A stretch of DNA of 64,000 nt from Lingula anatina (Eukaryota > Brachiopoda > Lingulata > Lingulida > Lingulidae). The position numbers were made by a program, and so were the translations under genes. The notes beneath the pieces are model-generated. The model made no database searches, was not told the origin of the DNA, and saw only the letters and a list, made by a program, of their open reading frames with translations. This document shows positions 11,586 to 25,100 of the stretch, in pieces (position 1 is the stretch's first letter; each line of letters begins with the position of its first letter). The stretch is from positions 579,306 to 643,305 of the forward strand of contig NW_019776102.1 in the NCBI RefSeq assembly GCF_001039355.2, given 5' to 3'.

Positions 11586-13368
11586 TTTAAACCTTAGGTT
11601 CTTCTGAATAACAAGACAAAAAAAAAAAATATCTGAAGAACTCAATAGCGACATAAAACTTTTTTTCTTAAACATAAGTTTGCATATGACCTTTTCTTCT
11701 CATCAATTGTGGGTATGTAAATACTGTAGCAATGCAGTGCTAGTGCTTTCTGGTATATATACATATAATTCATGTATCAGGTACTGTTCTTTACATAGGA
11801 ACAAAATACTTAGATCATTTTAGATAAATAATTTATTATGCAAAGAAAACTGGTCCATAAAACATATTTATGTTACTTCTTATGTGAAATGTAAATCTAC
11901 TTACCTAACCACTGTTATGAACAATTAAACAGCTATAAATCTGTTTTGAAAACTGGATTGCTAAGTTATTACATCAATGAACAATAATTATATTTATGCT
12001 GTCAATTTTGATGAAAACGTATCATCCCAATTAGAAACACGTCACAATCACCATCATATTCTTAATCTAATTAAATCATCAAAGCACACCAGACAGTTAT
12101 CTGCCTTGTTTCGTTCATTAGAATTAGAGTGTGTGCTTTTATCTTAATATAAATGAATGCAATAGTTAATCACAGCCTGTCCTTGCAAATCAAAAAGAAA
12201 AAGCAGCCATGTGTATACTGTAACCATGAAAAACACTACATGACATTCTTCTTCTTCTTCATAATTATTGCCTTCTGTCAGAATAAACCTTAGCTGAATA
12301 GGTTTCATTGTATTTTCCTCTAAGAGTGAGAAGCATTTTTTTATTTTTTATTATACAACTAAAATTGGTATCAAGTTGAATTATCTAAATATGATCAAAA
12401 TTCACAACAAATAATGCAGGCAAACTGAATTGAGAATTATCCTCAGGTTATGTGGATATACTTATCTTACAAACTACCAATGAAGTATGGCTTTACTCAT
12501 TCTATATTTGCTAAGAATTTTTATTTTTGTATCAAATAACACATTCAAAATAGAAATGACAAAAAATTCCCAAATATCCACTGCAGCAGCTCATTTACAC
12601 CTGCTTTGCCTAATTAACTGCATCCTCTGGAGAATCTCCTTGGCACAAAAATTTCATTGAAGCTTAAAAAATTAAAAAAATAAAAGAATATAAAAGAATA
12701 ATTAAAATCTGCCCCCTTCTTTTTGTTGTTCCAGAAAAAAGCATTGAATTTATAATTTTTAATGTTTGTAATATATATTGATAATTAAAAGTTTACAAGT
12801 AATGGTTTATTACAGTAGATGTACCATAAAAATTTACTGTCATTGCTTTCACTGTTCTGGTAGTTATGTGTCATAGTTTGCATTTTGATATAAGTTTCAT
12901 GCAACCTGTCTATCTCCCATTTAAAACAAGTCAAAAGGGCACCTGATTTTTTCCATGATCTTATTTCATCATTCTGACATTAAGGCTGGTTTACTTGGTC
13001 AATATGTTCCTCTGTTACTTGGAGATACTCATTATAAAACATGTCAAAAACACTGGTACAACTGACTCTCCATCATTTTTTTTTTAGCAAATATTTACTC
13101 AGCAAAAACCATTGCTGTATTGGTATTGTAATTTGGTAATGTACAAACACAGAAAATGCCAGTTACCGTGCCATAATACTGCAGTTTGGAGAAAAAAAAA
13201 ATCATCTTCCATTTAATAATACTGAAACTGTGAATAATCCTAACACAATACTAGTACATCTATTGACTGTTGCATATCCATCATGTTGATTTGGTGTTTC
13301 CATCATGTCAGAAAATGGATGTTTACACCATTTCTCCATATGTCCATGCAATGGTCATTGACATTAAG
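11583..13368. other. Non-coding, no supported feature
   Basis: AT-rich sequence with short A and T homopolymers and no convincing exon on either strand. Confidence 0.5.
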
Positions 13369-13640
13369 TCAATAAAACACCATTAAGAACGATTGAAAAC
13401 ACAACCCACGCAAAGTCTGAAAAAATAAGGGGGAAAGTAACTCATTTTCTCTCAGTACTTTCAGCTGCAATTTGCTTAAATCAAAGTAAAAGTCATCATT
13501 CTTAGAAGTCTTTGATGCCATTTTTGTGCCTGGCTTTCTGGCTGGCAGGGTTGAGGCCTGATTGCTCCTAATGCTCCTAATGATATGTGCAATTGACCAC
13601 TCCATCAATCAAGATGGCAGATACCGGAAGAAATTGCACA
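13369..13640 (-). other. Open frame behind a promoter-like motif pair (uncertain)
   Basis: On the minus strand, CTTCCGG (ETS-type) is followed within 10 bases by GCCATCTTG (reverse of a YY1-type AAGATGGC) around 13600-13640. Downstream is an open frame in which an ATG in good context (AAAATGG) starts MASKTSKNDDFYFDLSKLQL and continues for about 50 codons to the stop near 13369. ETS plus YY1 motifs commonly occur at housekeeping gene starts in animals. I do not recognise the peptide and see no strong splice donor within the frame, so this could be a small gene start, a retrocopy or chance. Confidence 0.2.
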
Positions 13641-14458
13641 TGACTCTTAGTAGAACCCGACCAAAACACTGAAGCATTTTTTAAAAACACACCAGTAGGT
13701 TAAAACAGGTACTGGTGGATAACAGGTACCTCTGTTTTTTCATCAGGTACATGTGTACGTTAAGTTACATGGCAATATTTTACATTACAACCTGGTTGTA
13801 CAACTATACCATATGGCTGACCATTTAATTAGCACCCTATAGCAAGATATAATAAAAAATTAATAAAGAGCAGTGTTGCCTACATGTCAACAAGGGCATT
13901 ACTGAACTGGATATGATATATTTCAATAGGAAACTGCTTGAAAGGATCAACTTCTATACTGAAAGTCATTAAGATTGTATTCTACACCTTTGTTTCTTCT
14001 CATTTTCATATGATACAGGAATGCCAGAAGCCACAGCAAAAGTGGTTCTTCTGACCTGATTATTGGAGTCATCAAAGTCATCACTGCATGGAGCCGAGAA
14101 TTCAAAATGAAAGATACAGAAAGTCAACCTTTTCTGGTAAGAATTTCATATAATACGTTTCATAACTCCTTCACCCAGAGTGGTTATAAGATTTCATTAA
14201 AGACATTAATGGCAAACACAATAAATGGGTTGATTGATGCTTGGCCAATTAAGACTGCTTTACTCTATGCCAAACCCAAATAAAACTTTATGATTTCAAT
14301 TTAACTTATCGACAAGGCAATCAAAATAGTGATCTGAATGAATGGTAAGAGTACTATTAAATGTGGTATGTTTTTAGTCTACAAAATTTTATACCAGTAG
14401 TAACTGTTTTTCCTGAAATAGGCATGAATATTCCTAAGGTGCAGTGGATACCCAATTT

Positions 14459-14487
14459 ATAAATAAATAAATGAATAAATAAATAAA
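14459..14487. repeat. (AAAT)n-like simple repeat
   Basis: Short AAATA/AATG tetranucleotide repeat. Confidence 0.85.
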
Positions 14488-15847
14488 AACTTCAGTCAAA
14501 AGTTGAAATATGATATAGATTTACAAAGAGATACAAGAGGTGTTTTATTATCAGATCGCTCTTTTAAAGAATAAAATATATATTAAGTATTTCAAAAACA
14601 CATGCAGGCATCCCTTTTAAATGTCAATTGGCAGCTAGATATTTTAAAATAAGTGTAAAATGGTAAAGCATGAATATACTAAGCATGAATATACTGAGTT
14701 GTTTTATCATTTTTAATGGATGTGCCATCATTTGCAACAGCCCCCAAATTAGCCAACAATTATGAATGATGTCAAACAGCAATGCCATATATGCCAGGTG
14801 AAGTAGGTGTTTTGCAAAATGTTCCAAGTGTTTTCCAGACAAAAATGCAACATACACTGAAGGTATTCAATCTAATTCTTTTTGGTACTTTGTCAGGCAC
14901 CAGCGGGTGCTATCCCAAGGTACTGAGAAGTGTTTATCCAGATACTGATGGGTATTAGGCTAGCCAGTCACTGGTGGGTATTAGATCAGTCACAGTGGGT
15001 ATTAGTACAGTTACTTGTGGGTATTAAGTTGGCCATTCACCAGCAGGTACCTCCACATCTCTTATATTCAACAGACACCAAAATACATATTGCCCATTAT
15101 CCATTTTCATGCAGCAGTTAAATAAGGCGGACAAGCCGTTTCTTCATATTCTGAATACTTCCATCAGTTTTGCACTTGCGATATTCATCATTTGCACATC
15201 ATCCCTTCAAGCAAAAAGATGATGGAAGCCATTATTACTATGGCTGATTTGTTTTGCAATTATGAGAATGAAGAATTTCAATCTCATGCATGATCAAAAT
15301 TCCTCTAAGTATACCTACTACTTTGGTCAACAATAGGTGATTATCCATACACCAAAGGCCTCATTGTGACATTAAATGACCCCAACTGCCCAATTATGGT
15401 CAAAAAAGGGAGCAAAAAAATTGATCAACAGAGGGAGATAAAGGCAAATGTAATAGCAATCTTTTGAATTCCATGGATTCAATTGAAACAGAGCTGAGTA
15501 AATAGAAGAAGCCCCAAGGAATAAGACAGTGAACTATCTGGCAGCAGGGCTGCCTGCATTCTAATATCCAATCACTGCCGCTTGGTCATCAATGTCTCCG
15601 TAACTTACTAATTAGAAAACAAAACCCTCTTGGGTATTTTTCTAGTACTGATGTAAGCCATCCTACCACCAGTTTGTCAACAGAATGATGTTTTCTACCC
15701 TTAATCCACATACTAGAAGTTACTCTCACTAGCAGCGTGGTTATTGGCTGAAATGATACCGCTTATTAGTAGCCCACGTGAGAGATATGGTAATTGTGTT
15801 AGGGAAACGACCACTGAATTGAATTCTAAATGAAAATACAAAGGTCA

Positions 15848-15891
15848 TGAACAAACATATATTGTGGTAAGAACAAACATATATTGTGGTA
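15848..15891. repeat. 22-bp tandem duplication
   Basis: The unit GAACAAACATATATTGTGGTAA occurs twice in immediate tandem (unit given here in two parts: GAACAAACATATA and TTGTGGTAA). Probably replication slippage. Confidence 0.9.
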
Positions 15892-17940
15892 AGAATTCAG
15901 TTAGTTATTTTCACTTTATTGGGAAACAGCCGTAGGAATGGTTGAGGTATTGATGTGGTAATGAAAAGGTTGTCTACCAGTACACCTGAAGAGGCAGAAC
16001 AAGTAAGTACCAGTAGTCTATCGCTGTCTTTATTCTTTTCATGATGAACAGAATTCTACAGCACTGAGCTCAGGTTTGCGATCCCAGAGGAGAATCTGAC
16101 ATTTATCAAACACAGCTTCTTGAGAACAGATGCACGTCTTGAAATGAGGAATATGCACACTTTTTTGATTGATAAAAGGAAATGTTCACTTATTTCTATG
16201 AGAGTTTTTTAATCAATGCCTTGTTGTCAAAATAGTTGTTGGACTCTGAGGTTGAAAAAACCCCAACTTATTCCAATTTGTGTAGAAGCAATAAGCTAGT
16301 GGGGAGCTGGAGTTTCAAAGGTAAGCAAGCCTTTTTGCCTCTTCAAAATTCTCAAGCTCCAATTATAGAAAATATTTATGGCAAATGTACTACATTATTT
16401 TAGATCAGAGAAAATTTCTCAGTGTCTGTAACACAGGTAGCAGCAGTAAGTGAAGCAGATTTTTTTTTGCAAATATTCATGAATTAAAGCTTTCATAATC
16501 AATAATGGTGAGATAAAATAAGACTTGGCTATACTTTGACAATTTAATGTAAGTGCTGATATCAATGAAGAAGTGATTAGCATCATAAATGAAATGTGCT
16601 TCCTTGTACTAACATATCCTACGCAAATTTCATAGAGATTTTCAACATACTTGTTAAGATTAATTGCACTTCAATAATCTCTCAAAATACTGAATCAGTA
16701 GATTTGAAGAAAAAGCAGTTTTAAAAGCAAGTTGAAGATTACTCATCATTAGCTAGACAAGAGTTCTGAGCCAACATGGCAAGTTTTATCTTGCTGTTGT
16801 TAAAGAACATCCTCTGCTGAACAGGTACACATGAACTAATAATATTCCATCATTTTGGATGGTTCTAAAAGTACAAATCTTATAATTGATAATTGTTTTT
16901 TTTTAAATAAACCCAACATGGAGACAAGGCAAGAAGGGAATAACAGTTACAATAAACTATAATTGAGACATGTATTCATAAAATATATTGTGTCACATAA
17001 TAGAGTTAAAATATAGCATTAGAACCAGTCCACAGTTGATCTAAAAGCACACAATTTAAATTTGACAAGGAAATCATCAATACCATGCAGTCAACTGAAA
17101 CTTATTGGTATCAAATTTCTGTCTTATATATGGTTCTGGTATTCCAAAGAAAAACTGCTGAAACAGTTATTCCACTCAATGTTCAGGGAGTAACACACTT
17201 TTAATTACTAAAAAAGTCAATAATTCTGAAACAGTATGTTTTCTCTTGTGTAATTTTTTGTGTTTTACTTAAAAGCAAAAGCAGCCCCTTATCAACCTTG
17301 TAAATGTATCTGATGTAATAATTACCATTTCAGGAAAAGGTTTCTATGGTAAAATGTTCATGTTTTATGTAGAAAATGCCTTGTTTCATATGCATAAAAC
17401 CATTTGGCAAAGATAATATGTCTACAAATACAAATGGATTTTTTATGAATAAAAAGAAGTTATATATGCATAGAATGTTGAGCAAGGTTTGATATTGGAT
17501 TTGAATGTCTTTTTAATGTAAGATGTGGTTGTACTTATTTGTAGTTTGTTGCCTACATGTATGTATAGGAATAATTCAGACTCCTTACCTTTGAAGCCCC
17601 AGGACAAATAAAGTAAAATCACTAAGCTGTACGCCATATGTAAAATTAGCATTTATATCTTATTTTCAACTCCAGATTTTGCTATGCAGTTGTTATATAA
17701 CCATTTCATATTCTGTTCTGTATTACTATATTAAAAGATGAATAACCGTATTTCTCCCAAATCCTACTTTATCCTAACTCATACAAATTAGCAATAAGCT
17801 GTCAAACCTTGTATCTATTTCAGTATATCACTTATAGTGTCCACTTTTATCATAATTATTGTTGGAATCATATGGATATTTAGGTGAAACCCATGGGTAT
17901 GAACTAGCAACTACAACTTCTTGGAACTAGGAATTCTGCC

Positions 17941-17941
<1 letters not shown>

Positions 17942-17999
<58 letters not shown>

Positions 18000-18009
18000 A
18001 GGGGGGCTT
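17942..18009. repeat. (GA)n microsatellite with G-run
   Basis: GA dinucleotide run followed by a poly-G/GGGGA stretch. Confidence 0.96.
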
Positions 18010-19967
18010 GCTCCAATGCATTAGGATGTGATCAGCAAATAAGAACATGAAAATTTGAAGCAGATCAGGATCTTATATCCTAGGTTTATTGAAAAGCAAA
18101 CTAGTCTACAGGCTCTCTTTGCACTAAGATTTCATGAAGGTTTTATTATGTTTTTGCTACATGCAAAATAAAAAGAGAGAACGAGAGTGGTCAATATGCT
18201 ATAGTTGTTATGGGCTATAATTATTATTCTGACAAAATCACAATGAAGCATAACTGCAACTTCAAGCAACCACTAATAGCAAACAACATCTTACCCTGAA
18301 TGAATGCTTTAATCATATCAGTTACATAAACCTTATGTTTTAACTTTTGCTATTCAAGAAACAAAATAAACAGTAAGAGTATCAGGGGACTGTATAATAG
18401 AAGTGAAAGCGTAACGTGATGATCTCTTTGTGAAACTCCCACCGTGTATCTAAAACCCTTTTTGTCTAGTCAGTCAACTTGGGGAATATCTCTGCCAGTC
18501 TCCAGATGCAATATACTGCTGCTTGTGTGACAACAATTTTTTCAATCAAATCAAGAAATGTCATTCAATGAATTAAATAGGCCCCGGGTTTCAGAATACA
18601 ACCTGATGATGACTGCCCTTTCTATAGTATACACTTTCTGTCACTGATCACTGGCAACAACATGCCTGTTCAGATTTTCTGATAGATGCTGAAACTCATG
18701 GCAATGAAATAAATCTGATATCATGAGATGGGTTATTTAACCAGTTCAATTCAGACAGTGTGTACATGTGTGTGCATGCAACATTGTGCATATCCATGCA
18801 CATAAATGTGTGTATGTCCACACATAGCAGGCATAGCCACTGTTTGAAGCACATGAGCACTTTAGAACAAGGGCACTCTCCTCTACTATCCTTCAGAGAC
18901 ACAAATGATAGTAGAAATAAAGGGCAACTGGACCATTAATCATTGTTCTCAATACAGCAATCACTGTAAACTACATCTCCAGTATGTCTTTTTTGCTGCA
19001 GAGTACAATCAATATACAGGTTGACACCTAACGGTCCATTTGTTTCAAAATCAATAGAAGTTTGGATTTTTCTGTGTTGAAAAACCCTTCATGACATACA
19101 AGACCTTAGGCTTTTTTTGTCTCTATGGTGGTTATGAGCTTTTATTCACACAGAAGTAAATTAGTTTTTAAGTCCCTCTTGGAGGTTAATGGTATGATCA
19201 TATGCCTCAGTTGCCACAATGAAATACTGTCTAACTAATGATGACCTCTTATGAAAATGACAATTCCAAGGTTTCCTGAATTAAAAAAAAAGACATCAGT
19301 GCATTTTTAAATACATATACACATGCACACACATGCCACACACATTCTAATAACACAGAACAAAAGGTGTGAGCAAGCCAATCAATTCCTTATAATCCTA
19401 CATTAAGGAAAACATCTGGAAAACTTCCTTCCTGATTGAGTGCATAGGGAGTATTAGGTTTAGTGTTGTGGACAGGAGTGGGCAGCTCATGCCCAATCAC
19501 CTTGATAAAGAGCCTCAGATCAAGGATAACAAAGTCATTGCTGATACTGAAAAATACTTTAAGACACGTGTCCCAAAGAGAGTTGAACTGTCCTCTAAGT
19601 TCATCATTAAAGTAGAATTGCCAGTACCACATTCAGCATATGACTGCTATTTGCTAGGTTTCTAGATGACGTCCAAATGTACTAAGACTAATATTCAATT
19701 CACATTTGTGCAACAGATAGAAAAATATTAAAATAGTACCTTAAGGAAAAAAATGTACCAAAATCCTATTTTATTGTCATTGGCCCTTTCAGCAGTCTTC
19801 AAGTAAAATCAAATTCTAAAAAAGTTCATACTACTGAGTATCTAGTCTCTAATGAATATATAAATTAACATTTGTTAACCCTCATGAAACTGTAAATACA
19901 TTGATTTTAAGGATGAAAAACCACTTTTTGGAGACAAATGGGTTCAGGAAGGTTTGTTCATGATATA
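18010..19967. other. Non-coding with one odd open segment
   Basis: Mostly featureless. The interval 19390-19665 is open on both strands (80 codons minus, 65 codons plus) and has unusually even base composition for this region. A decayed pseudogene is possible, but I recognise no family in any frame. TG/CA-rich low-complexity stretches occur at about 18755-18830 and 19310-19345. Confidence 0.35.
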
Positions 19968-20000
19968 AATAAATAAATAAATAAATTAAATAAATAAAAA
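19968..20000. repeat. (AAAT)n simple repeat
   Basis: AAAT tetranucleotide run with one interruption. Confidence 0.9.
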
Positions 20001-22020
20001 AGACTATCAAATATGAAGAATTACACCCATTGACTTCAAAATCAAATATGGCTAGAAGTACATGAAGCTATAATCATACACAGCTCAACATAAGTGACTG
20101 CATATCAAAACCAGTTATACTGGTGGAATCATTATCAATTATCTACAAAATTAAGTAAACTGAAAAAAGTTTATCACAGAGACCAGGGAACACATATAAT
20201 GTCATGCTTTCCACTGAAAGACAATCATCCTGCGGTGCCCTTTCAGCTGGCCTAACATTTAGCCATGTTAATGCCGATGCATCAAAGTATATTTAGAAAA
20301 GATTGCTTAAAATACTGTCATCACTAATCATTTTCTTAGGAAACAATCAAAACAAAACTCCTTTACCTGGTAAAGTTTATCTTGAAGTTGAAGACAACTT
20401 GATGTTGCACGCTTTTGCAATTACAAAGACATTAAGGTGAAATACCTTGTTTAATTTTATCTTTTTTCTAAGAAACAATTAACTGGCAGATAATGGGATC
20501 ACTGAAGTACTTTTTTTTGTTACAGCTTACAGTTGTTCATACACTGATACTACAATAAACAAAATTATATTTGGCATATACTGTTTTTATATGTTTTTAT
20601 ATATATTCTTATATATTCATTTCACATATGTCTATATCCATATAAGCATCCATCAAATACTATGTCCAAAAGCTGAGTACATGCAGTGTGATGCAGAGTT
20701 CACTGGAAAGTGATTCTGCCAAACAATTCACAGAAATCTCTTTAACTACTTCATTTTCCAATGAAAAGATAAGCATCAACCATCAAAATGTGTGCCCTAT
20801 CAGCCCCATTAAGAGATATCAAAACAAACCTTTTGACCTAGACCATAGATGTCTGATAAGAAATTAAAGGTATACAAGGAGCATCAGATATCATATATCC
20901 AAAAATTATTTTTCCAGGAAATTTCAGCAATTTCCCCTGTATCATCAAGGTATACACCCTATCCGAAAATGGAGAAAATTACAATCTATAAACCAGTATT
21001 TGAGTTTGAAGTTTTCAGTCTTTGAAGAATCTGCACTGTGAATTTCACTCAGGAATTTTTAACCAAAAAACAATTAAATAGATCAATTTTCTCAGTGGCT
21101 TTTATTAAGTTGATAAAAGAAAAATTGCTGGAATTTCCAGGAAATTCATTTTTTGCTATATTAAGGTATAACATGCATAATATGCATTTAATGAACATCA
21201 TAATGAATCTTTAGATCTGTGCCATATCCACCTGATAAAAAATAATGTTAAACTGCCAGTTTTTTTGAAACAGCATATTCTGTCTCTCTTACTATATCTA
21301 AAGGCACTTTTTGTATCAAGGTAAGGACTATTTTGTATTTGATAACAATAAAATGCCCTAAACTTGCTCTATCTAAACTTTTCAAAAATAATATGCCCAG
21401 AAGCTTATCATGGCAAGAGCTGGCAAAAATTGCTAATGTAAACAGCACATTTTATAAAAGAAAAACAAAATTTGAAAGTAATGTGGAATGGGTGTTAAGA
21501 AGTGGTGTATTGAATGAATAAGGTGAAATTGACATACAGCAGTAAGTCAACTTTGTTTCATTAAGTTTATTTGTGCCAATACCTTCTCCCCTTTTTCTGT
21601 AAGTTAGCAATGTATTTATCCTTTGGCCTGCGTAAGCAGATAGGATTTATAAAGTTAAGTAAATTGGCCGAGACCAAAGGAAACAATGAGCTGATAGACT
21701 TATAACAATGAAATGATACAAAGAACAAAATTATTGCTCAACTGATGTACAGATAAGCATACTTTCAATCTAAATCCAAAATTCCACAAACAAGCTTAAG
21801 CATATGTCAGATAGCCTGGTCTGGCTCTTTAACCAACCAAAAACCTAGCAATCACGACCCATTATCAATTCCAGTTGACACTCTGATCTCTCTTAATTTC
21901 TCTGAACTCCCTCTAGGAATTCTTATGAGAAATGAATCCTGAAAAACCCTCATTTCACCTTCTCTGTTGATCGATAGAGGCATCCGTCAGCGCAGCGTGT
22001 ATAATCATACGACTGCTTAC

Positions 22021-22102
22021 CAGAATGAGCTGACATTACGACCATCATCCTTGAGCTGATAGGGTTGATCTGGTTAGATGCAGCACCACTGCGCTGTGAT
22101 TT
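22021..22102 (-). CDS. Exon-like segment, unidentified
   Basis: On the minus strand an 82-nt segment lies between TATCCCAAATAG and a consensus GTAAGC donor. One frame is open throughout and reads KSQRSGAASNQINPISSRMM followed by VVMSAHS, a balanced, protein-like composition. The other two frames contain stops. The polypyrimidine tract is weak. The surrounding 21,960-22,250 is less AT-rich than its flanks, so the segment might instead be conserved non-coding DNA. It does not resemble any sarcoglycan extracellular sequence I know, and its phases do not join directly to the transmembrane exon. Confidence 0.3.
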
Positions 22103-25100
22103 CTATTTGGGATATGGTATTTATCGCGAGCACAGCTTGGAGGTTATCTTATTGATTCCCTATTAGCTATGATTGCAGAATATTGCCCCTTGATCCCAAC
22201 CTTCATGGCTGCTTGTGTTTTAGTCAATGATGGCAAAGTTGCAGCATCACTAGGGTAATTAAGATGATTCCCTTTCAATCAGTGCAGGAAAGGACTAGAG
22301 TACAGTACTTTCTGCTGATAAGAAAAACAGCCATGGCTAAAAAGCACAATTCATTTCCACATGACTGTGATATTCTCTGTACTGAAAATGTGAAAGAGGC
22401 AATAAGCTGGCATCTTGATAAAATACCCTTGAGGAAACTATGCTATCAGCACACTAAATGCTTGACATTTTAACATCCATATTTTCTTCTAATATTTATT
22501 TCTGAAGAATCACCAGCATATTCTTGCTTTCCTGGTCACTGACTCAACACTTTGTGCAAAGATCATCTTCTAATTGTGAGGAAAGTAATAACATGTACAC
22601 TCGGTAAAAAAATATTTTCAATATTTTTTTTCTGGCAGAAGTAATTCATGTTGGAATTCATCAAAATTATAAGATATCTTTTCTGTATCTTGATGACATT
22701 ATGTTTATTCCACTGTACTCTTATCAAAAATACATAAACAGATTGCAAATTGCCACACTGATGGTTAAATATACATGTATATTTCATAGACAATTTAGAC
22801 TGGTTGGCATTATGATAAATGTTGCAGACATCTATAGGTTGGGATAATACATCCATAAATACAGGTGTTCAAAGGATATTTACAGGTTAAGTGAAGGGTT
22901 AACATATTGATTGGCATTGAAAGCATCATGTGTATACCCATTTATGCCCTTAAAGTCCTTTTCAATCCATAAATCACTTATCATGCTGGGATATACTTAT
23001 GATGGGAGAGAGTGGTAATAAATTTGTATGTTCCAAGGAATAAACAAACATACAATAACTATATATTGTGCTTTTTTACCACTTTTAGGATTCAGCTTAC
23101 TAATATGACAACAATTTACATAAAATAATCTGAATAGGGAACGTAAATAATAACTAAAAAAAAAACAGGACCTAAAATTAAACACAGATTCAATTACCAC
23201 ACCTAGCTTTTGCAGTAAAAAGGTCTACTTTTATCAGAAAAAGAACATCCCATTATAATTTACTGACTACAGGCTTCCAAAACACTTATGACGCAGATAA
23301 TTGGGAAACATCAACAAGAAACAACAGCCCACGATATAACCAGAAAACAATGCCAAACTACCCACTGTCAAGCTAACAGCCCCCATACACCACACACACA
23401 GCTTCTCCAAACCACACAACTCCGTACTGACTGCATTAGTTACTAATGCTTATGCTGTAATAGGTAGTTCTACGATATCAGGCAGGTTAAAATCCTAGTT
23501 TAACTCCAAAATTTGTTTCTTTTTATTAATAACATAAAATATCCCACAGCAACTGAATATTCAGAATCAAAACATCAACAATATATTGTGTATACTAACC
23601 AGTAAGCGCAAACCAACCAGAAAATGGCCGAATAAAATTTCGGCCACGTAAACTGGATGGTGTGCATGGTAAAGCTTGGCACGTAATGTGTGGAGGCTGA
23701 TACCATGAGATCTTTATGGCATAATTTTTGCATTGCATACTTTTATCTGCTACCTGGGTAGAGATAAGTTATGACATGCCCAATCTTTTTCAGGTACTCT
23801 ACATTTTCCAGGCATGGAATAAATAACCAGTAGTCAAATGATGTTCTATCAAGTAATCTGCTTTCAATAAAAATCTGAGATAGAGAAAGCAAGGCGAGGA
23901 AACAAGATCAAACTCAGCTGCATGGCCATGCAAGATCTGCTATGAATTTCAAGACTTAGAGTAAGTAGCGCAAGCCCTATGGCTACATTTTAAATATTCT
24001 GTATAACTGATTTTTGTGCATTTTCATAGAAATTTTTATAAAAATTTGCTTCGTGAATTTCCCAAACATGCTCATGTTGTTGTTTCCAAAATACAGCTTG
24101 GGAGTATTTTGCATTCAAAGATCCAGAGCAACTGTAAATGTTGTTATGCCAAGGGACAGGCAGAGAGGTGAGACCAAAAAGAAATGCTACAGTTTGGATT
24201 CTATCCAAGGTACATGATAATTAGACTTGAACAAATTATGGACCTAAACATGTGAAGACTACCATGACATTGACAATAGAGAACCAGTTGGAAACCAAAA
24301 TTGACACACAATAAGTATGGCCGATAATTTACCAAGTAGGCAATTATCATTGGCCATCATCATACATCCATCATGCGATCATTCATAAAACTGATGAACT
24401 GAGCATATGGCGCTGTAACCATAGTAGGAAGAGAAGTAGACAATAATTGCATGCCTGAGATTGAATCAAAAATGCTGTTCACTTTTGCAAACACAATTAT
24501 TGCATGGTTCAATTAAGTGTTAAATCCACAAAATGGGTGCAATATGTCCTAGCCATCTTGTCTTCTGGATGGAATGAAGTTGTCTGGATGTTGCCGCCGC
24601 CTTTAACAAAGCATAGACAGAAACAGGCAATGTCTCCATCCAATATCATACACCCAATACAAATAAAAATCCATGAAATTAATTCTTATCATGGTGGGAT
24701 TGGGCTGTTGATTTTACTCTTAATGAAACCATCTCTTATGCAATTTTCCTTGAATCCCCTTGTATCACTCTAGGAAAAACCCATTTTCTTGACTTAATTC
24801 ATAATTCTGAGGTATTATCATCCTCTACCATTATCAAGATAAAATTAAGTCAATGCCCATTGTACAAGAAAGCATTATAACCAATATCTAGTGAACCTGA
24901 ATGGCCACCCAGATCTTAACCTAATCTTTACTGTTCAAAGCTACATCTCCGGTGGCGGCTCAACTTGGCACAGGGGTTAAAACCAGTGCTCACACAGGAT
25001 GTGTTGTCTAACATTGTAACATGTTCATAATATACACCTTCCAGTGCTGATAATCTATGTAATGAAGTTCAGCAGTGGTGTTGAGCATGGAAACTGTCCA

